In this document: positions 24,180-34,234 of the stretch, piece by piece | Numbering within the stretch: position 1 is the stretch's first letter | Layout: the number at the start of each line of letters is the position of its first letter | NCBI RefSeq assembly: GCF_012913485.1 | Contig: NZ_CP051774.1 | Coordinates: 1,674,001-1,738,000 of the forward strand | Reading direction: 5' to 3' | DNA length: 64,000 nt | Source: Luteolibacter luteus | Lineage (GTDB): Bacteria > Verrucomicrobiota > Verrucomicrobiia > Verrucomicrobiales > Akkermansiaceae | Translations under genes and position numbers: made by a program | Notes under the pieces: model-generated | Seen by the model: the letters and a program-made list of their open reading frames with translations, nothing else | Told to the model about the DNA's origin: nothing | Databases searched by the model: none

Positions 24180-26558
24180 TCAATATTCGTAGTTCAGGTA
24201 GAAGTTGAACTGGCCACCGTTGTCCGCGACCGGATCCGGGCTCTCGATCGGGAAGGCGTAGTCGAGGGCGATCGGCACCGGGCTGATCGGCAGCTTCAGA
24301 CGGACACCCACACCAATGTCATGGTAGAGGTCGCTGGCACTGAGATCCCAAGAATCGGCGTTCACGAAGCCGAGGTCGTAGAAGACCGCCGCGCGGACGT
24401 TGTCGATGATCGGCACGGTGTATTCCGCGGAGAGGAAGCCGAGCGACTGGCCACCCACCACTTCACCCGTCACCGGGTCACGCGGGCCCACGTCGCGGAA
24501 CTCGAAGCCGCGCAGGGTCCGGCCACCACCGAGGAAGAGGCGGTCGAAGACCGGCACGTTGCCATCGGTCGCATCCACGAAGGCAAGTTCGCCATTCACG
24601 GAGAGAACCGAGTCCCAACGCAGGTTCCAGTATTTCTGGCCGGTAAGGGTCAAACCAAAGATATCCACGTCACCGCCGAGGCCGGTGCCCGCGAGAGTCG
24701 CACCAATGTCGATCTTCTCACCCTTGCGGGTTTCGATCGTCGCATCGCGGCTATCGTAAACGAAGTTTGCGGCCAACGCGCTGCGGAGGAAGTCGCCGTC
24801 ATCCTGCAGGAGGAGGGAAGGAGGACCACCGTTCGCCACCGACTTCTTGGAAAGGCTCGCCACGGCGGGGTCAAGGTCGACGCTCACATTCTCCAAGCGG
24901 TAGCCGAGACGGATCGAGGATTTCTCACCGAGGGGCTTGCGGATGAAGACTTCAGCACCGGCGTTGGTTTGCTCGTAGAAGTCCGAGTAGTATTGGGAAT
25001 CCTTGTAGAAGAGTTCGCCACCCAGCGCGAGCTGGCGGTCCATGAACCACGGCTCGACCAGCGAGACGCTGAAGTCGGAACGCTCGCTACCAAGGCGGAG
25101 GTTCGCCGCGAAGCGCTGGCCACCGCCGGTGAACGACCAGGGATTCATGATGTCGAAGTTCGACTGCTCGAGGTTCACGAAGCCCACGATGCTATCGATC
25201 GAGCTGAAGCCGATACCGGCGGAGACGGAACCCGTGCGGCGCTCTTCGACGAGCACGTTGATGTCGCGGTAGCCACCGCGGCCAGGCTGGGCATCCACAT
25301 CCACGCTGCTGAAGTAACCGAGGCCTTCAAGACGGGACTTGGCGGTCTCAAGCTCCACGGAGTTGAACGGATCACCCGGCTTGAGCGGCATTTCGCGGCG
25401 GATCACCTTGTCCTTGGTCTTGGTGTTGCCCTCGATGTTCACGCGGCCAACGCTGTAGCGGGAGCCTTCGGTGATCTTGTAAAAGATGGTCACCTTGTTC
25501 GGGCCGGCATCCTTGATGTCCGGGGTGACCAAGGCGTCAGCATATCCGCGGGAACCGTAGTAGCTGCGGATCATCTTGATGTCGTCCCGCATCTTCTTGG
25601 AGGAGTAGCCGTCGCCGCTGTTCAGGGTCAGCGCGGGGTAGAGTTCCTCGGGCTTGAAGACCGTCATGCGGCCGAAACCGACACCTTCCACGGTGTATTT
25701 CTCGCCTTCGTTGATCGGGATCACCAGATCCACGCGGCCATCACCGACAGGATCGCGGCGGGCACCCGGGCTGCTGGCGCGGAGATATCCGCGGGTGCGG
25801 TAGTAATCGAGAACAGCTTCCACGTCCTGATCGAGCTGCTCCACTTCGAAGCGACCGGACTTGCTGATCCAGGAGAACCAGCCCTTTTCCTTCACCTTCA
25901 TCTGCTTGCGCAGGGTGCGGCTGTCGTAGGTGTTGTTGCCCTCGAAGCGGATCTTGCGGATCTCGTTCTTGCCACCTTCCTCAATGATGAAAATCAGGTC
26001 TTCGCCCTGGCCGGTTTCGCTCGGCTGGGTGCGGTGCGTGATGGTCACGTCCGGGTAGCCGTAGCCGCGGTAGTAGGTCTCCAGATTCCGGCGGGCGGAA
26101 AGGATGGCTTCGTCGCTGAGAGCGCCACCCACCTTGAGCTTGGTTTCCTTGGCCAGTTTCTGGTCGCTGAAGATCGTGTTTCCGGCGAAGCCCACCGCGA
26201 CAATCGTGCCACGGGTGGTTACCTCGTAAATCACACGGATCGAATTGCCATCCGGTTCGGCAAGGACGCGGACGTCATTGATCAGGCCCGATTGGTAGAG
26301 CGAACCGATGTCGTTGTTCGACTTTTCGGTGCTGTATGCCTCGCCCTCGCGCATCGAAATGAAGCTGCGCAGGCGGGCTTCATCCACGGAGGCAGAGCCC
26401 GCGAAGCGGATCACCACCGCCGACACGTTCTTGCCTTCGACATCGCCCTGGGCCTTCACCGGGGTGGCGGCAAATCCAAGGAAAAGGAGCGCCGCCAGAG
26501 CGAGCCGCTGTGCGAGCGAGGCCCAGCCCCGATTATTTAGGAGGGGTAAAATATCCAT
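24180..26558 (-). CDS. bamA: Outer membrane protein assembly factor BamA
   Basis: A 792-residue Omp85 protein that folds beta-barrels into the outer membrane. After a signal peptide (ending near ATPVKA) come about five POTRA domains (about residues 38-430), then a 16-strand barrel. The conserved loop-6 motif reads RTLRGFEFRD (V/IRGF type), and the last strand ends FNFYLNYEY, an aromatic terminus. It confirms a diderm envelope with an LPS-type or similar outer membrane. The gene is divergent from tig and ends at a strong terminator. Confidence 0.96.
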   Translation of the reverse strand: MDILPLLNNRGWASLAQRLALAALLFLGFAATPVKAQGDVEGKNVSAVVIRFAGSASVDEARLRSFISMREGEAYSTEKSNNDIGSLYQSGLINDVRVLAEPDGNSIRVIYEVTTRGTIVAVGFAGNTIFSDQKLAKETKLKVGGALSDEAILSARRNLETYYRGYGYPDVTITHRTQPSETGQGEDLIFIIEEGGKNEIRKIRFEGNNTYDSRTLRKQMKVKEKGWFSWISKSGRFEVEQLDQDVEAVLDYYRTRGYLRASSPGARRDPVGDGRVDLVIPINEGEKYTVEGVGFGRMTVFKPEELYPALTLNSGDGYSSKKMRDDIKMIRSYYGSRGYADALVTPDIKDAGPNKVTIFYKITEGSRYSVGRVNIEGNTKTKDKVIRREMPLKPGDPFNSVELETAKSRLEGLGYFSSVDVDAQPGRGGYRDINVLVEERRTGSVSAGIGFSSIDSIVGFVNLEQSNFDIMNPWSFTGGGQRFAANLRLGSERSDFSVSLVEPWFMDRQLALGGELFYKDSQYYSDFYEQTNAGAEVFIRKPLGEKSSIRLGYRLENVSVDLDPAVASLSKKSVANGGPPSLLLQDDGDFLRSALAANFVYDSRDATIETRKGEKIDIGATLAGTGLGGDVDIFGLTLTGQKYWNLRWDSVLSVNGELAFVDATDGNVPVFDRLFLGGGRTLRGFEFRDVGPRDPVTGEVVGGQSLGFLSAEYTVPIIDNVRAAVFYDLGFVNADSWDLSASDLYHDIGVGVRLKLPISPVPIALDYAFPIESPDPVADNGGQFNFYLNYEY

Positions 26559-26794
26559 GTGTGTCGGCTAACGGAACGCATAGAACCGTTTTGGGGCCGG
26601 GGGCGTCAAGGGGGATTGCGGTTTGCGGAGCCCCTAGGATAGATTCTATTGCCCGTTTCGGCACCTTGGTTCGGGAAGTTAGAGGGCACTCGGCAGACCG
26701 GCGTTCGATTTCCGTCGGAAGCTTCCGGGACCGGAGGGGACGATTTCTCCTTGGAACACCCGGACTTCCCCCTCCTAACCGCCGCTACTTCGCT

Positions 26795-26824
26795 TTGACA
26801 AGGCGAGGGCAGCCCCCTTAGCTT
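26795..26824 (+). promoter_or_regulatory. Possible sigma-70-type promoter of tig-clpP
   Basis: TTGACA at 26795-26800 matches the -35 consensus exactly. TAGCTT at 26819-26824, 18 bases on, is a weak -10. The tig ATG follows 55 bases later. The rest of the 321-base gap between bamA and tig (26559-26879) shows no gene and no other element I can support. Confidence 0.4.
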
Positions 26825-26879
26825 CCCGCCCCCGGCGCGCCCAGGTCCTCCTTTCATCCCGCGCCGAGTCCTTTCCGCC

Positions 26880-28211
26880 ATGAACATCATCGTTGAAAAG
26901 CAGCCGAACTGCCTCGCCACGCTGCGTGTCGAAGTTCCTTCCGACACCGTGAAGACCGAGCGTGCGAAAATCGTCTCCGGCTACGCCGCCCAAGCCCGCA
27001 TCCCTGGCTTCCGCCCGGGCAAGGCGCCGAAGAACGTCATCGAGAAGAAATTCCAGACCGCCATTACGGAGGAACTCGACGACCGCCTGGTCCGCCAAGC
27101 CTACGATGAAGCTCTCCGCAAGGAAGCTCTCAAGGTGCTGAATTTCGGCATCCCGCAGAATCTGGCCCACAACGCCGATGGCAGTCTTTCCTTCCATGCA
27201 ACCCTGACCCTCGCCCCGGACGTGGCGTTGCCGGAATACAAGGGCATCCCGGTCAAAGCCCCTTCTGCCGAAGCCACCGACGAAGAAGTCGAGACCCAGC
27301 TCAAGGGCCTGCAAGAGCGCTTCGCCGACTATCAGGACATCGAAGGCCGCGCCGCCCAGAACGGTGACCTCGCGGTGATCGATTTCACCTCGACCCTCGA
27401 AGGCAAGCCGCTCGAGGAAGCCCTCGGCAAGCCCGCCGGCTACCTTTCCGGCCGCGAAGGATTCTGGATCAAGCTCGACGAAAACAGCTTCCTTCCGGGC
27501 TTCGCCGCCCAAGTGGAAGGCCTGAGCGCCGGCGAGTCCAAGGACATCGCACTGACTATCCCCGAAGATTTCCCGCTCAGCGACCTCCGCGGCAAGGAAG
27601 TCGTCTTCCACGTCACCGTAAAGGGCCTCAAGCAGGCTGTCCTTCCTGAGCTGGACGACGAGTTCGCCGCCAAGGTCACCGGGGGTAAGACCCTCGACGA
27701 GCTCAAGGAGCTGGCCAAGCAACAGATCGGCATCGAGAAGCGCCGCCAGATCGACGACTACAAGGTCAACCAGATCGTCGAACACTTCAATTCCCTCGTC
27801 GATTTCGAGCTGCCGGAAGACCTTCTGCGTCATGAAACGCAGGGCCAAGCGGACGCTCTTGTGGAGCGCAGCGTGAAGTCCGGCATGACTCAGGAAGAGC
27901 TCATGGCCCAGCAAGGTGAGATCTTCGCCACCGCTGGTGACCAAGCTCGCACGAACCTGAAGACCAACTTCATCCTGCAGGAAATCGCCCGCACGGAAGG
28001 CATTTCCGTGAGCGACCAGGAACTGGTGAATCACCTCGCGATGATCGCCCAATCCCGGAAGCAGAACCCTAAGAAGTTCATCAAGGAACTGCAGCGGACC
28101 GGCCGCATCCCGGGCATCCGCAACTCGATGCTGGTGGGCAAGGCCATTGACTTCGTGCTGGAGCACGCCACCGTCGAGGAAACAGCAGATGAACCAACCC
28201 CAAATGAGTGA
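26880..28211 (+). CDS. tig: Trigger factor
   Basis: A 443-residue ribosome-associated chaperone. The N-terminal ribosome-binding signature is present in [16 protein letters not shown], the middle FKBP-like PPIase domain spans about residues 155-245 ([14 protein letters not shown] ... [12 protein letters not shown]), and a helical C-terminal arm domain follows. Length is normal. It leads a tig-clpP-clpX series, a conserved arrangement that links nascent-chain folding to proteolysis. Confidence 0.97.
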   Translation: MNIIVEKQPNCLATLRVEVPSDTVKTERAKIVSGYAAQARIPGFRPGKAPKNVIEKKFQTAITEELDDRLVRQAYDEALRKEALKVLNFGIPQNLAHNADGSLSFHATLTLAPDVALPEYKGIPVKAPSAEATDEEVETQLKGLQERFADYQDIEGRAAQNGDLAVIDFTSTLEGKPLEEALGKPAGYLSGREGFWIKLDENSFLPGFAAQVEGLSAGESKDIALTIPEDFPLSDLRGKEVVFHVTVKGLKQAVLPELDDEFAAKVTGGKTLDELKELAKQQIGIEKRRQIDDYKVNQIVEHFNSLVDFELPEDLLRHETQGQADALVERSVKSGMTQEELMAQQGEIFATAGDQARTNLKTNFILQEIARTEGISVSDQELVNHLAMIAQSRKQNPKKFIKELQRTGRIPGIRNSMLVGKAIDFVLEHATVEETADEPTPNE

Positions 28212-28896
28212 TTTCCCGAATGTGATCCACGCCGGGGCCAGCCCTCGGAACAGCTACTACGTACCCGTCGTCATTGAGCAGGACGGCCGCGGGGAGCGTT
28301 CCTTTGACATCTACTCCCGGCTCCTCAAGGACCGCATCATCTTCATCGGCACGCCGATCGACGACTTCGTCGCGAACTCGGTGATCGCCCAGCTTCTGTT
28401 CCTGCAAATGCAGGATCCCAAGAAGGACGTGCACATCTACATCAACAGCCCCGGCGGTTCCGTGACCGCCGGACTGGCGATGTATGACACGATGCAATTC
28501 CTTACCTGTGACGTGAATACCTACTGCATCGGCATCGCCGCCTCCATGGGCTCCGTGCTGCTGACCGCAGGGACGAAGGGCAAGCGCTTTTGCCTGCCAA
28601 ACTCCCACGTCATGATCCACCAGGTCTCCGGCGGTGCCCAAGGCACGGCCTTGGACGTCGAGCGGACTTTCGGGTTCATGATCAACCTGAACAATCGCCT
28701 GCATGGCATCCTCGCCAAGCACAGCGGCAAGACGCTCGAACAGCTCAAGAAGGACTCGGAACGGGACAACTACATGACCGCCGAAGAGGCCGTGGCCTAC
28801 GGTCTGGTGGACAGGGTCCTGGAGAGCCGCAAGCAGCTTCCTGACGCCGTCGCGGCACTTGTTGACGCAAATGACGGAAAAAAGGACGACGCCTGA
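28189..28896 (+). CDS. clpP: ATP-dependent Clp protease proteolytic subunit
   Basis: A 235-residue ClpP. The catalytic triad is visible as S119 (AASMGS), H144 (HVMIHQ) and D193 (ERDNYM). I choose the ATG at 28189 because GAGGAA at 28176-28181 is a good ribosome-binding site eight bases in front; an ATG at 28204 has none. The first 23 bases overlap the end of tig in another frame, so translation is probably coupled. The protein is longer at the N-terminus than the mature form, consistent with a short propeptide, and ends with an acidic/basic tail KKDDA. Confidence 0.96.
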   Translation: MNQPQMSDFPNVIHAGASPRNSYYVPVVIEQDGRGERSFDIYSRLLKDRIIFIGTPIDDFVANSVIAQLLFLQMQDPKKDVHIYINSPGGSVTAGLAMYDTMQFLTCDVNTYCIGIAASMGSVLLTAGTKGKRFCLPNSHVMIHQVSGGAQGTALDVERTFGFMINLNNRLHGILAKHSGKTLEQLKKDSERDNYMTAEEAVAYGLVDRVLESRKQLPDAVAALVDANDGKKDDA

Positions 28897-28915
28897 GTTC
28901 TTTTCCGCTAAATTG

Positions 28916-28952
28916 AGGCGTCGGGCTATTCGGCCCGACGCCTGCTTTTTTT
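28916..28952 (+). terminator. Strong intrinsic terminator between clpP and clpX
   Basis: AGGCGTCGGGC (28916-28926) pairs perfectly with GCCCGACGCCT (28933-28943) over a six-base loop and is followed by seven T (28946-28952). It lies 20 bases after the clpP stop and only 13 bases before the clpX ATG, leaving no room for a promoter downstream of it. Confidence 0.88.
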
Positions 28953-28965
28953 ATCCTGGCACCCT

Positions 28966-30243
28966 ATGGCACGCGCTTCCAATCTCACCATGTGTTCCTT
29001 CTGTGGCAAAAGCCACTCGGAGGTGAAAAAGCTGATTGCCGGCCCCGGCGTCTATATCTGCAACGAGTGCGTTGAGGTCTGCTCGAACATCCTCGACAAG
29101 GAGCTCAACGAGACCGCGGGCAAGCCCTCCAAGAACCGCCGCAATCCGAATACCAAGCGGCTGCCCTCCCCCGCCGAGCTGCGGGCCAAGCTGGATGAGT
29201 TCGTGATCGGGCAGGAGCACGCGAAGAAGGTGCTCTCCGTCGCGGTCTACAACCACTACCAGCGCCTCCGCCAGGATCAGGCCTCCGTGGCCGAGGAATT
29301 CGGCGAGGTGGAGATCGAAAAGTCCAATGTCCTGCTGCTGGGCCCGACCGGCTCCGGCAAGACCCTGCTCGCCCGCACCCTCGCGCGGGTGCTGGACGTT
29401 CCTTTCTGCATCGTGGATGCCACCACGCTGACCGAGGCCGGCTACGTCGGCGAGGACGTGGAAAACATCATTCTGCGCCTGTTGCAGGCCTCCGATTTCG
29501 ACGTCGAGCGCGCCGAGCGCGGCATCATCTACGTCGATGAAATCGACAAGATCGGCCGCAAGACCGACAACGTCTCAATCACCCGCGACGTGTCCGGCGA
29601 AGGTGTCCAGCAGGCGCTTCTCAAGATTCTCGAAGGCACGGTCTGCAATGTGCCGCCGCAAGGGGGCCGCAAGCACCCGCAGCAGGAGTATATCCAGGTA
29701 AACACGGAGAAGATCCTCTTTGTTTGCGGCGGTGCTTTCGTAGGCTTGGAAGACATCATCCAGCGCCGCCTCGGTCGCAGCACCTTGGGCTTCCACGGCA
29801 CGAACGAGGAAGTGAAAGCCGCCAGCGGCAACATCCTCGACCTCGCCGAACCGGAAGACCTTTTGCACTTCGGCCTCATCCCGGAGTTCATCGGTCGACT
29901 GCCCGTCATCTCCGCTCTTCGAAAGCTTACCGAGGACGAGCTGATTTCGATCCTCACCGAGCCGAAGAACGCGCTGGTGAAGCAATACGGCAAGCAGCTC
30001 GCCCTGAACGGCGTGAAGCTGCGCGTGACCCGAGATGCCCTTCGAACGCTCGCCGAGGAAGCAGTCCGCCGTGGCACCGGTGCCCGTGCCCTGCGCTCCA
30101 TCTTCGAGCGTCTGATGCTGGACGTGATGTACGACGTTCCATCCCGCGGCGACATCGAAGCCGTCACGCTCAACCGCCCGGTAGTGATGGGCGAGCGCCC
30201 ACCACTGATCCGCCGCAGGAGGCAGGATAAGGACGCGGCTTGA
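28966..30243 (+). CDS. clpX: ATP-dependent Clp protease ATP-binding subunit ClpX
   Basis: A 425-residue AAA+ unfoldase that feeds ClpP. The N-terminal zinc-binding domain has C10/C13 and C32/C35. Walker A is GPTGSGKT, followed by the family motif [16 protein letters not shown] and Walker B IIYVDEID. Length is standard. An unusually placed terminator precedes the gene, so ClpX supply may depend on read-through. Confidence 0.97.
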   Translation: MARASNLTMCSFCGKSHSEVKKLIAGPGVYICNECVEVCSNILDKELNETAGKPSKNRRNPNTKRLPSPAELRAKLDEFVIGQEHAKKVLSVAVYNHYQRLRQDQASVAEEFGEVEIEKSNVLLLGPTGSGKTLLARTLARVLDVPFCIVDATTLTEAGYVGEDVENIILRLLQASDFDVERAERGIIYVDEIDKIGRKTDNVSITRDVSGEGVQQALLKILEGTVCNVPPQGGRKHPQQEYIQVNTEKILFVCGGAFVGLEDIIQRRLGRSTLGFHGTNEEVKAASGNILDLAEPEDLLHFGLIPEFIGRLPVISALRKLTEDELISILTEPKNALVKQYGKQLALNGVKLRVTRDALRTLAEEAVRRGTGARALRSIFERLMLDVMYDVPSRGDIEAVTLNRPVVMGERPPLIRRRRQDKDAA

Positions 30244-30260
30244 TCCGTTCTCTTCAAATC

Positions 30261-30293
30261 ACGGGGCTATCGGAAACGGTAGCCCCGTTTTTC
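30261..30293 (+). terminator. Intrinsic terminator of clpX
   Basis: ACGGGGCTA (30261-30269) pairs with TAGCCCCGT (30280-30288); the stem extends inward to a GAAA tetraloop and is followed by a T-rich run. It lies 17 bases after clpX and just before the convergent phospholipase gene. Confidence 0.9.
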
Positions 30294-30309
30294 TTTTCCT
30301 CTTTCACCT

Positions 30310-32853
30310 TCACTCTCTCCGCTGGCCCGGATCAGGAGAATCCGGGCGCGGATTTCCGGCAGTGGCCGCGCCACTACGGCCAATGAGGGGATCGCTCATA
30401 CCATGCTCTCCGGTCTCCACCCGACCCGCAAAACGGCGGGAGAAGCGAGGAGAGCCCGTAATGGCCACACCCAAGTCATACCAGCGATGGCTCGCCGTGA
30501 GATCAAATGACAGGGTCTCGTCCGATCCGGGAGCAAAGCTTCGTCGCGAGATCCCCGCACCGTAGGCATGGTCCTTGAGTTCCAGCTCGAGCGGAACACT
30601 CCCGAGATTCGCTACGCGCAAGAGGAGCCTTCCCCCGGAATAACCTGAAGCCAGCAGCAGTTCGGGATCCGAAGCATCCCCGCCATACTCGCGGAAGAAT
30701 CCGTTCGGACCGTAGGCACGAAGAAAGTAGCGCTCCTCTTCGAAGCGGACCAAGGGCCACGAATAAGAAAGCTTCTCACCGGTCCGCACCGCGAAGGCCC
30801 ACCGCCTCGCTTCCTCCAAGGGAGCTGGCGCATCCGTGTAGGAGGCGGCATCATCGGGATGAGTCGCGCCCGGCGCATAGACTTGGAAAGGTGCTCCAGC
30901 AGCCTTTTTTCCACTGCGACTCTCGGCCACCTCAAACATCACCTCGAAGGATCCCGCTCCCCGGTTCAATTTCCCTTCTGCCAGCAACTCGTAAGGCAAG
31001 GCACAGGAAGGACGCAGTCCCGGCTCTTGCCGCGGCAAATGAACTGAAGACCAGGGATTCTCAAGCACATCGCGAATCTCCTCGTCGCCGAGCGCCTTGA
31101 AGCCCACCGGAGGCTCCATGAACGACGCGCGGTGAATTCCTTCCACGAAAGCGTCGAGCTTCACCGGCAAGGGATTCACGTCCCCCTCACCGCCGTGCGG
31201 ACGGAAGGCCGAAGTCAGGTCTCCACAGACCGCACGACGCCACGAACCGATGTTCGTTTCCCGGACCTCCTCTCCTGTCTTGTGGCTGAGGAAGAGTTCT
31301 AGGAATTGCAGCACGGAGGTATGGTCGAAAACCTCCGAGCACACGTTTCCGCCACGACTCCATGGCGAGGCAATCACCATCGGCACCCGGTAGCCGAGGC
31401 CCAGGGGATTCCCCCGCTTGTCGAATTCCAAATGGGTATCGATCCCTGACGAAGCGATACCAGTGCTCGGAAAATCGGGATGAGGAGCGGTGAAGGGAGG
31501 GACATGATCGAAATAGCCGTCATTCTCATCGTAGGTCAGGATGAAGATCGTCTTCTTCCAGACCTCCGGGTTCTTCGTCAGGATATCCAGCACCTCTGAA
31601 ACGTACCACGCCCCATACCACGGGGCGGAGGGGTGATCGGAAAAGTTCTCCGGCGCCACCAACCAGGACACGGTTGGAAGCTTGCCCTCGTCCACATCCT
31701 TGCGGAACTGGTGGAAGATATCCCCCGCAGGGATCGTCACTTCCCTCTGCTCTTCTCCCTCCAGATAACCAAGCGTGGCGAGCTCACGGTAGGCAGGATC
31801 ACCGGTATTCGTGGTAAAGGCCTTCCGGTGGATGCTTTGTTCACGTGCAGGAAGCTTGGCGAAATTTTCGGGAGAGCAGCGCTCCAACTCCAAGGAAATG
31901 GCGACGATTTTGCGTTCGATGCCTTCGCGTCGGGTCACCACCTCTTCCGGAGAAAGCGCCGCATCCGGCGGGGCTTCAAGTTGCTTCTGCAAGAGATCGA
32001 GCCGTGCTTGAAGATCGGCAAGGCGAAGCGGGGAAAATTCCACGTGATACTGCGCGAAGTATTCCATCGGATTGTCGCCGAAGTTCGCCAGCCAGGAAGC
32101 GGCGAGCGGCGAGAGCCCGGTGGGAAAGTCCACCTCGTTCTGATAGATCTTCCACGGGATGCCGTGTGCCTCCAGACGCTCCGGGAAGGTTGGCCAATCG
32201 GGATGCGTGTCGTGATCCGCTTCGTCATTGCTCAGCAGTGCCGCAGAATTCGGATCGCGGGGATCGCGGCTGGTGCCGGTCCAGAGGTAGAGCCGGTTCG
32301 GCGTCGTGGAAGTTTGCAGGGAGCAGAAGTGCTGATCGCACACCGTGAAGGCATCGGCGAAAGCATAGTAAAAGGGAATGTCTCCGCGATCGTAGTAGCC
32401 CAGGGTCAGCGGCATCTCCGCATATTCCGCAATGCCCGATTTCATTACCGGCAGCCAGCGGTCATGTTTGCCATCATTGCCAGCCGCGACCTCCGCGTAG
32501 CGGCTGTGCGGGAGACAGCTCATCCAGGTAGAACTGGACTCGTGGATCTTCAGGCCGAAGGGCGCGTAGGTGTCACCCTTTACATCCGTCTGCAGCCAGA
32601 CCGGTTTGCCGCCGGGAATCGTGATCGCCCGCGGATCATCAAATCCCCGGACTCCGCGCAGGGTTCCGAAAGCATGATCAAACGAGCGGTTTTCCTGCAT
32701 CAGGATGACCACGTGTTCCGCATCCAGGAATGTGCTGCCCTCCGCCGGCTCGATGCCCGCCGCCTTGAGAATCGAAGGCGGCACAACCGACATGGCCCCA
32801 AGACCTCCGGAAAGGAGGCTGGCACGGCGCAGGAATTCTCGTCTGGAAATCAT
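30310..32853 (-). CDS. Tat-exported phosphocholine-specific phospholipase C
   Basis: An 847-residue enzyme of the non-haemolytic phospholipase C family. The twin-arginine signal SRREFLRRASLL is followed by a hydrophobic stretch, so it folds before export. The catalytic phosphoesterase domain begins at VVILMQENRSFDHAFGTLRG (the hallmark segment) and runs to about residue 560. Two short beta domains of the family's C-terminal type follow. Such enzymes release phosphocholine or related head groups from lipids and can supply phosphate, choline or diglyceride. It stands alone, convergent with clpX. Confidence 0.93.
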   Translation of the reverse strand: MISRREFLRRASLLSGGLGAMSVVPPSILKAAGIEPAEGSTFLDAEHVVILMQENRSFDHAFGTLRGVRGFDDPRAITIPGGKPVWLQTDVKGDTYAPFGLKIHESSSTWMSCLPHSRYAEVAAGNDGKHDRWLPVMKSGIAEYAEMPLTLGYYDRGDIPFYYAFADAFTVCDQHFCSLQTSTTPNRLYLWTGTSRDPRDPNSAALLSNDEADHDTHPDWPTFPERLEAHGIPWKIYQNEVDFPTGLSPLAASWLANFGDNPMEYFAQYHVEFSPLRLADLQARLDLLQKQLEAPPDAALSPEEVVTRREGIERKIVAISLELERCSPENFAKLPAREQSIHRKAFTTNTGDPAYRELATLGYLEGEEQREVTIPAGDIFHQFRKDVDEGKLPTVSWLVAPENFSDHPSAPWYGAWYVSEVLDILTKNPEVWKKTIFILTYDENDGYFDHVPPFTAPHPDFPSTGIASSGIDTHLEFDKRGNPLGLGYRVPMVIASPWSRGGNVCSEVFDHTSVLQFLELFLSHKTGEEVRETNIGSWRRAVCGDLTSAFRPHGGEGDVNPLPVKLDAFVEGIHRASFMEPPVGFKALGDEEIRDVLENPWSSVHLPRQEPGLRPSCALPYELLAEGKLNRGAGSFEVMFEVAESRSGKKAAGAPFQVYAPGATHPDDAASYTDAPAPLEEARRWAFAVRTGEKLSYSWPLVRFEEERYFLRAYGPNGFFREYGGDASDPELLLASGYSGGRLLLRVANLGSVPLELELKDHAYGAGISRRSFAPGSDETLSFDLTASHRWYDLGVAITGSPRFSRRFAGRVETGEHGMSDPLIGRSGAATAGNPRPDSPDPGQRRE

Positions 32854-33028
32854 CTCGAAGAGGGCTGCCGCGAAAAAGCGACTGACCGACTAAGGCCACC
32901 CTTTGACCTTCCTTTCAAGGGCTCCGGGAAAATTGCGTTTCCGAAAGGAAGATTCGGCATTTCGACAAGCCCGGGCACGCCTGCGATTGCTCTTCCCACC
33001 TCCCGGCGTCCTTTCGCATGCTTTTCCC

Positions 33029-34234
33029 ATGCGCTGGCTGCCTTTGCTGCTCATTCCGATGCTTTCGACCGCCGAAGAGGTAAAACCTCCCGACCCGGAC
33101 GAGGCCGCCTATCCGGCGATCGAGCGTTTCGTAAAGGTGTTGGAGCAGGTCCGCCAGCGGCATCCGGATGCGGACAAGGTCGAGTACGACCGTTTGGTGA
33201 ACCACGCGCTGGATGGCATGCTTTCCAGCCTCGATCCCTTCTCGAGCTTCATCCATCCCGAGATGGCTCAGGCGATGGAAAAGGATCCCAAGCTGGATCC
33301 TTACGTCCCTTCTCTCGGCATCACTTTCGGTGTGCGCGATGACGGGCCATACATCGCGAACGTCGCACCCGCGACACCGGGATCACGCGCCGGGCTGTTG
33401 CCCAATTCGCAGATCCTCGAGGTCGATGGCAAGAAGCCTGCACCCATCGGGGAATTGATTGAATCCCTGAAAAAGCCACCGGGCGCGAAGACCACCCTCA
33501 AGGTCAAGTCGGTGACCGAACCGAAGCCTATCGATGTCGAGCTTGTTCACATGGCGGTCGAGGAAAGGAGCGTTACCGACGCGAAGCTGCTCGCAGATGG
33601 CAAGACCGGCTACATCCGCTTGGCCTCATTCATGGGTAACTGCGCACGCGAGATGGAAGCAGCGGTCGATGAATTGGAAGACAAGGGCATGAAGAAGCTG
33701 ATCCTCGACCTCCGGGGAAACCCCGGCGGCGATCTTCATCAGACGGTTCAGATTCTGGGCCTCTTCGTGCCGCCGAATACCGCGGTGGTGACCACCCAAG
33801 GTCGCGGAGGAGAAGTCCAAGGCGAACCCTTGAAAACCCCCGAGCGCCAGCGCCGCAAACGGGACTACCCGATGGATGTCCTGATCGATCACATGTCCGC
33901 TTCCGCCTCGGAACTCACTTCGGGTACCCTGCAGGATTTGAAGCGCGCACGCATCGTCGGAGAAACGAGTTACGGAAAAGGCTCAGTACAGAACATCATT
34001 CCGATGGGTGGCGGCACTGCATTGCGCCTGACCATCGCCACGTATCATACGCCGTCAGGACGCACACCCCACCGCGTGGGCATCAAGCCGGATCTGGAAG
34101 TGAAGTTCTCCGATCAGGATCGAGAGAATATGGCGCTGTCCTTCCGTCGCAGCACCCTGACACAGGACGAGTCGAAGAAACTCGACGGCTGGGAAGATCC
34201 GGTATTGAAGGCAGCCTCGGGGGAAGCCAAGTGA
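33029..34234 (+). CDS. S41-family C-terminal processing peptidase
   Basis: A 401-residue exported CtpA/Prc-like serine protease. I start at the ATG at 33029, which gives a signal peptide (MRWLPLLLIPMLSTAEE). A PDZ domain lies at about residues 100-170 (GITFGVRDDGPYIANVAPA). The catalytic dyad is probably S292 (in MSASASEL) and K317 (SYGKGSVQ), 25 residues apart as in CtpB. It trims periplasmic substrates at their C-termini. The stop overlaps the tsaD start (GTGA). Confidence 0.92.
   Translation: MRWLPLLLIPMLSTAEEVKPPDPDEAAYPAIERFVKVLEQVRQRHPDADKVEYDRLVNHALDGMLSSLDPFSSFIHPEMAQAMEKDPKLDPYVPSLGITFGVRDDGPYIANVAPATPGSRAGLLPNSQILEVDGKKPAPIGELIESLKKPPGAKTTLKVKSVTEPKPIDVELVHMAVEERSVTDAKLLADGKTGYIRLASFMGNCAREMEAAVDELEDKGMKKLILDLRGNPGGDLHQTVQILGLFVPPNTAVVTTQGRGGEVQGEPLKTPERQRRKRDYPMDVLIDHMSASASELTSGTLQDLKRARIVGETSYGKGSVQNIIPMGGGTALRLTIATYHTPSGRTPHRVGIKPDLEVKFSDQDRENMALSFRRSTLTQDESKKLDGWEDPVLKAASGEAK

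Noticed and set aside
24321..26540. Long open frame antisense to bamA
   Set aside because: It is the mirror of a well-supported gene in a G+C-rich genome, with a composition (His, Ala, Arg rich) typical of such shadows. The same applies to long frames opposite lysA, the PVC heme protein, the GH127 gene and purM/purF.
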